Origin: Candidatus Latescibacterota bacterium
GTDB taxonomy: Bacteria > Krumholzibacteriota > Krumholzibacteriia > Krumholzibacteriales > WJIX01
NCBI GenBank assembly: GCA_030621255.1
Contig: JAUXHZ010000055.1
Span: 1-6,750, forward strand
Reading direction: 5' to 3'
Length of the DNA stretch: 6,750 nucleotides
Of this stretch, positions 6,489 to 6,750 are shown piece by piece. Each line of letters starts with the position of its first letter. Within the stretch, counting starts at the first letter, position 1. Under the pieces are notes generated by a model. The model saw only the letters and a program-made list of their open reading frames with translations. It was not told the DNA's origin and did no database searches. The position numbers were made by a program, and so were the translations under genes.

Positions 6489-6750
6489 ATGGGTAGAGTC
6501 TTGGGGGTTTTAAGGGGTTTTCTTTCATTTGTCATTTCTTCTTTTTTTACTAACGAATGTCTGGTTTGTCATATCCCGCTCTATGAGCCGGATGGGGTTC
6601 TTCCGGTCTCAATCCGCGAAGGATGGCCGGAATGGACTGTTATATTTTTTCAAAATCGATTCTCTTTTATTATACCGGGGGGGATATCATTGCCCGGAAA
6701 GGTGTTGTGTAATGATTGCTGGTTGAAACTACAGCCTGTTTCAGATTATA
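6489..6750 (+). CDS. ComF-like protein, N-terminal zinc-ribbon part (3' end outside window)
   Basis: ComF family proteins carry an N-terminal zinc ribbon and a C-terminal phosphoribosyltransferase fold. Bacillus ComFC and Haemophilus ComF act in DNA uptake during competence, but many homologues have no known role. The frame is open from ATG 6489 to the right edge (87 complete codons). An in-frame GTG at 6486 is an alternative start, with GAAAGG at 6471-6476 upstream. The visible part begins with a hydrophobic, basic stretch (GRVLGVLRGFLSFVISSFF) and then has C24-x2-C27 (NECLVCHIPLYEP) and C74-x2-C77 (VLCNDCWLKLQP). These are the two Cys pairs, the second followed by the short helix usual in ComF. 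The pairs are separated by 46 residues, longer than the ~10-20 I would expect. The phosphoribosyltransferase domain is not in view, so the call rests on the ribbon alone. Another zinc-ribbon protein remains possible. The gene follows lgt by 33 bases with no visible terminator. Confidence 0.65.
   Translation, partial: MGRVLGVLRGFLSFVISSFFTNECLVCHIPLYEPDGVLPVSIREGWPEWTVIFFQNRFSFIIPGGISLPGKVLCNDCWLKLQPVSDY

Noticed and set aside
6529..6726. 65-codon plus-strand frame near the right edge
   Set aside because: It overlaps the ComF-like gene in another frame. The frame from 6489 carries two spaced Cys pairs and stays open to the edge, so this one is a shadow.

Overview
This window is a compact, all-plus-strand gene cluster from a rod-shaped bacterium that I cannot place taxonomically. 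Base composition looks balanced by eye (not computed). Arginine codons AGA/AGG are frequent, and two of the genes appear to start with TTG. The gene set (elongasome genes, a TldE/PmbA protein, a lipoprotein diacylglyceryl transferase of the cysteine-rich type) would suit a diderm lineage outside the well-known Gammaproteobacteria, but that is inference. There are no mobile elements, RNA genes, CRISPR arrays or clear terminators.

Layout: 1-620 is the 3' part of mreC. It is followed by mreD (617-1129, ATGA overlap with mreC), mrdA/PBP2 (1149-2951, or from a GTG at 1116), a 106-base gap holding a possible 33-codon ORF (2938-3039), and rodA (3058-4326, TTG start). Then come pmbA/tldE (4337-5665, TTG start, 10 bases after rodA), lgt (5679-6455) and the 5' end of a comF-like gene (6489 to the right edge). 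No stretch without a gene exceeds about 106 bases, so a single polycistronic transcript is plausible. Its promoter would lie left of the window.

How the genes work together: MreC and MreD are membrane scaffold parts of the Rod complex. RodA polymerises lipid II into glycan strands and PBP2 cross-links them, giving lateral wall growth. Lgt starts lipoprotein maturation in the same membrane. PmbA/TldE is normally one half of a heterodimeric peptidase with TldD, which is not in the window. The ComF-like protein is probably an unrelated passenger or the start of the next functional block.

I found no new system here. The points that deserve a second look are within-family: a predicted Cys3His zinc site in PBP2, an extra transmembrane hairpin in RodA, an Lgt with substitutions at two positions important in E. 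coli plus a cysteine cluster, a long insertion between the two cysteine pairs of the ComF-like protein, and the small ORF that fills the mrdA-rodA gap.
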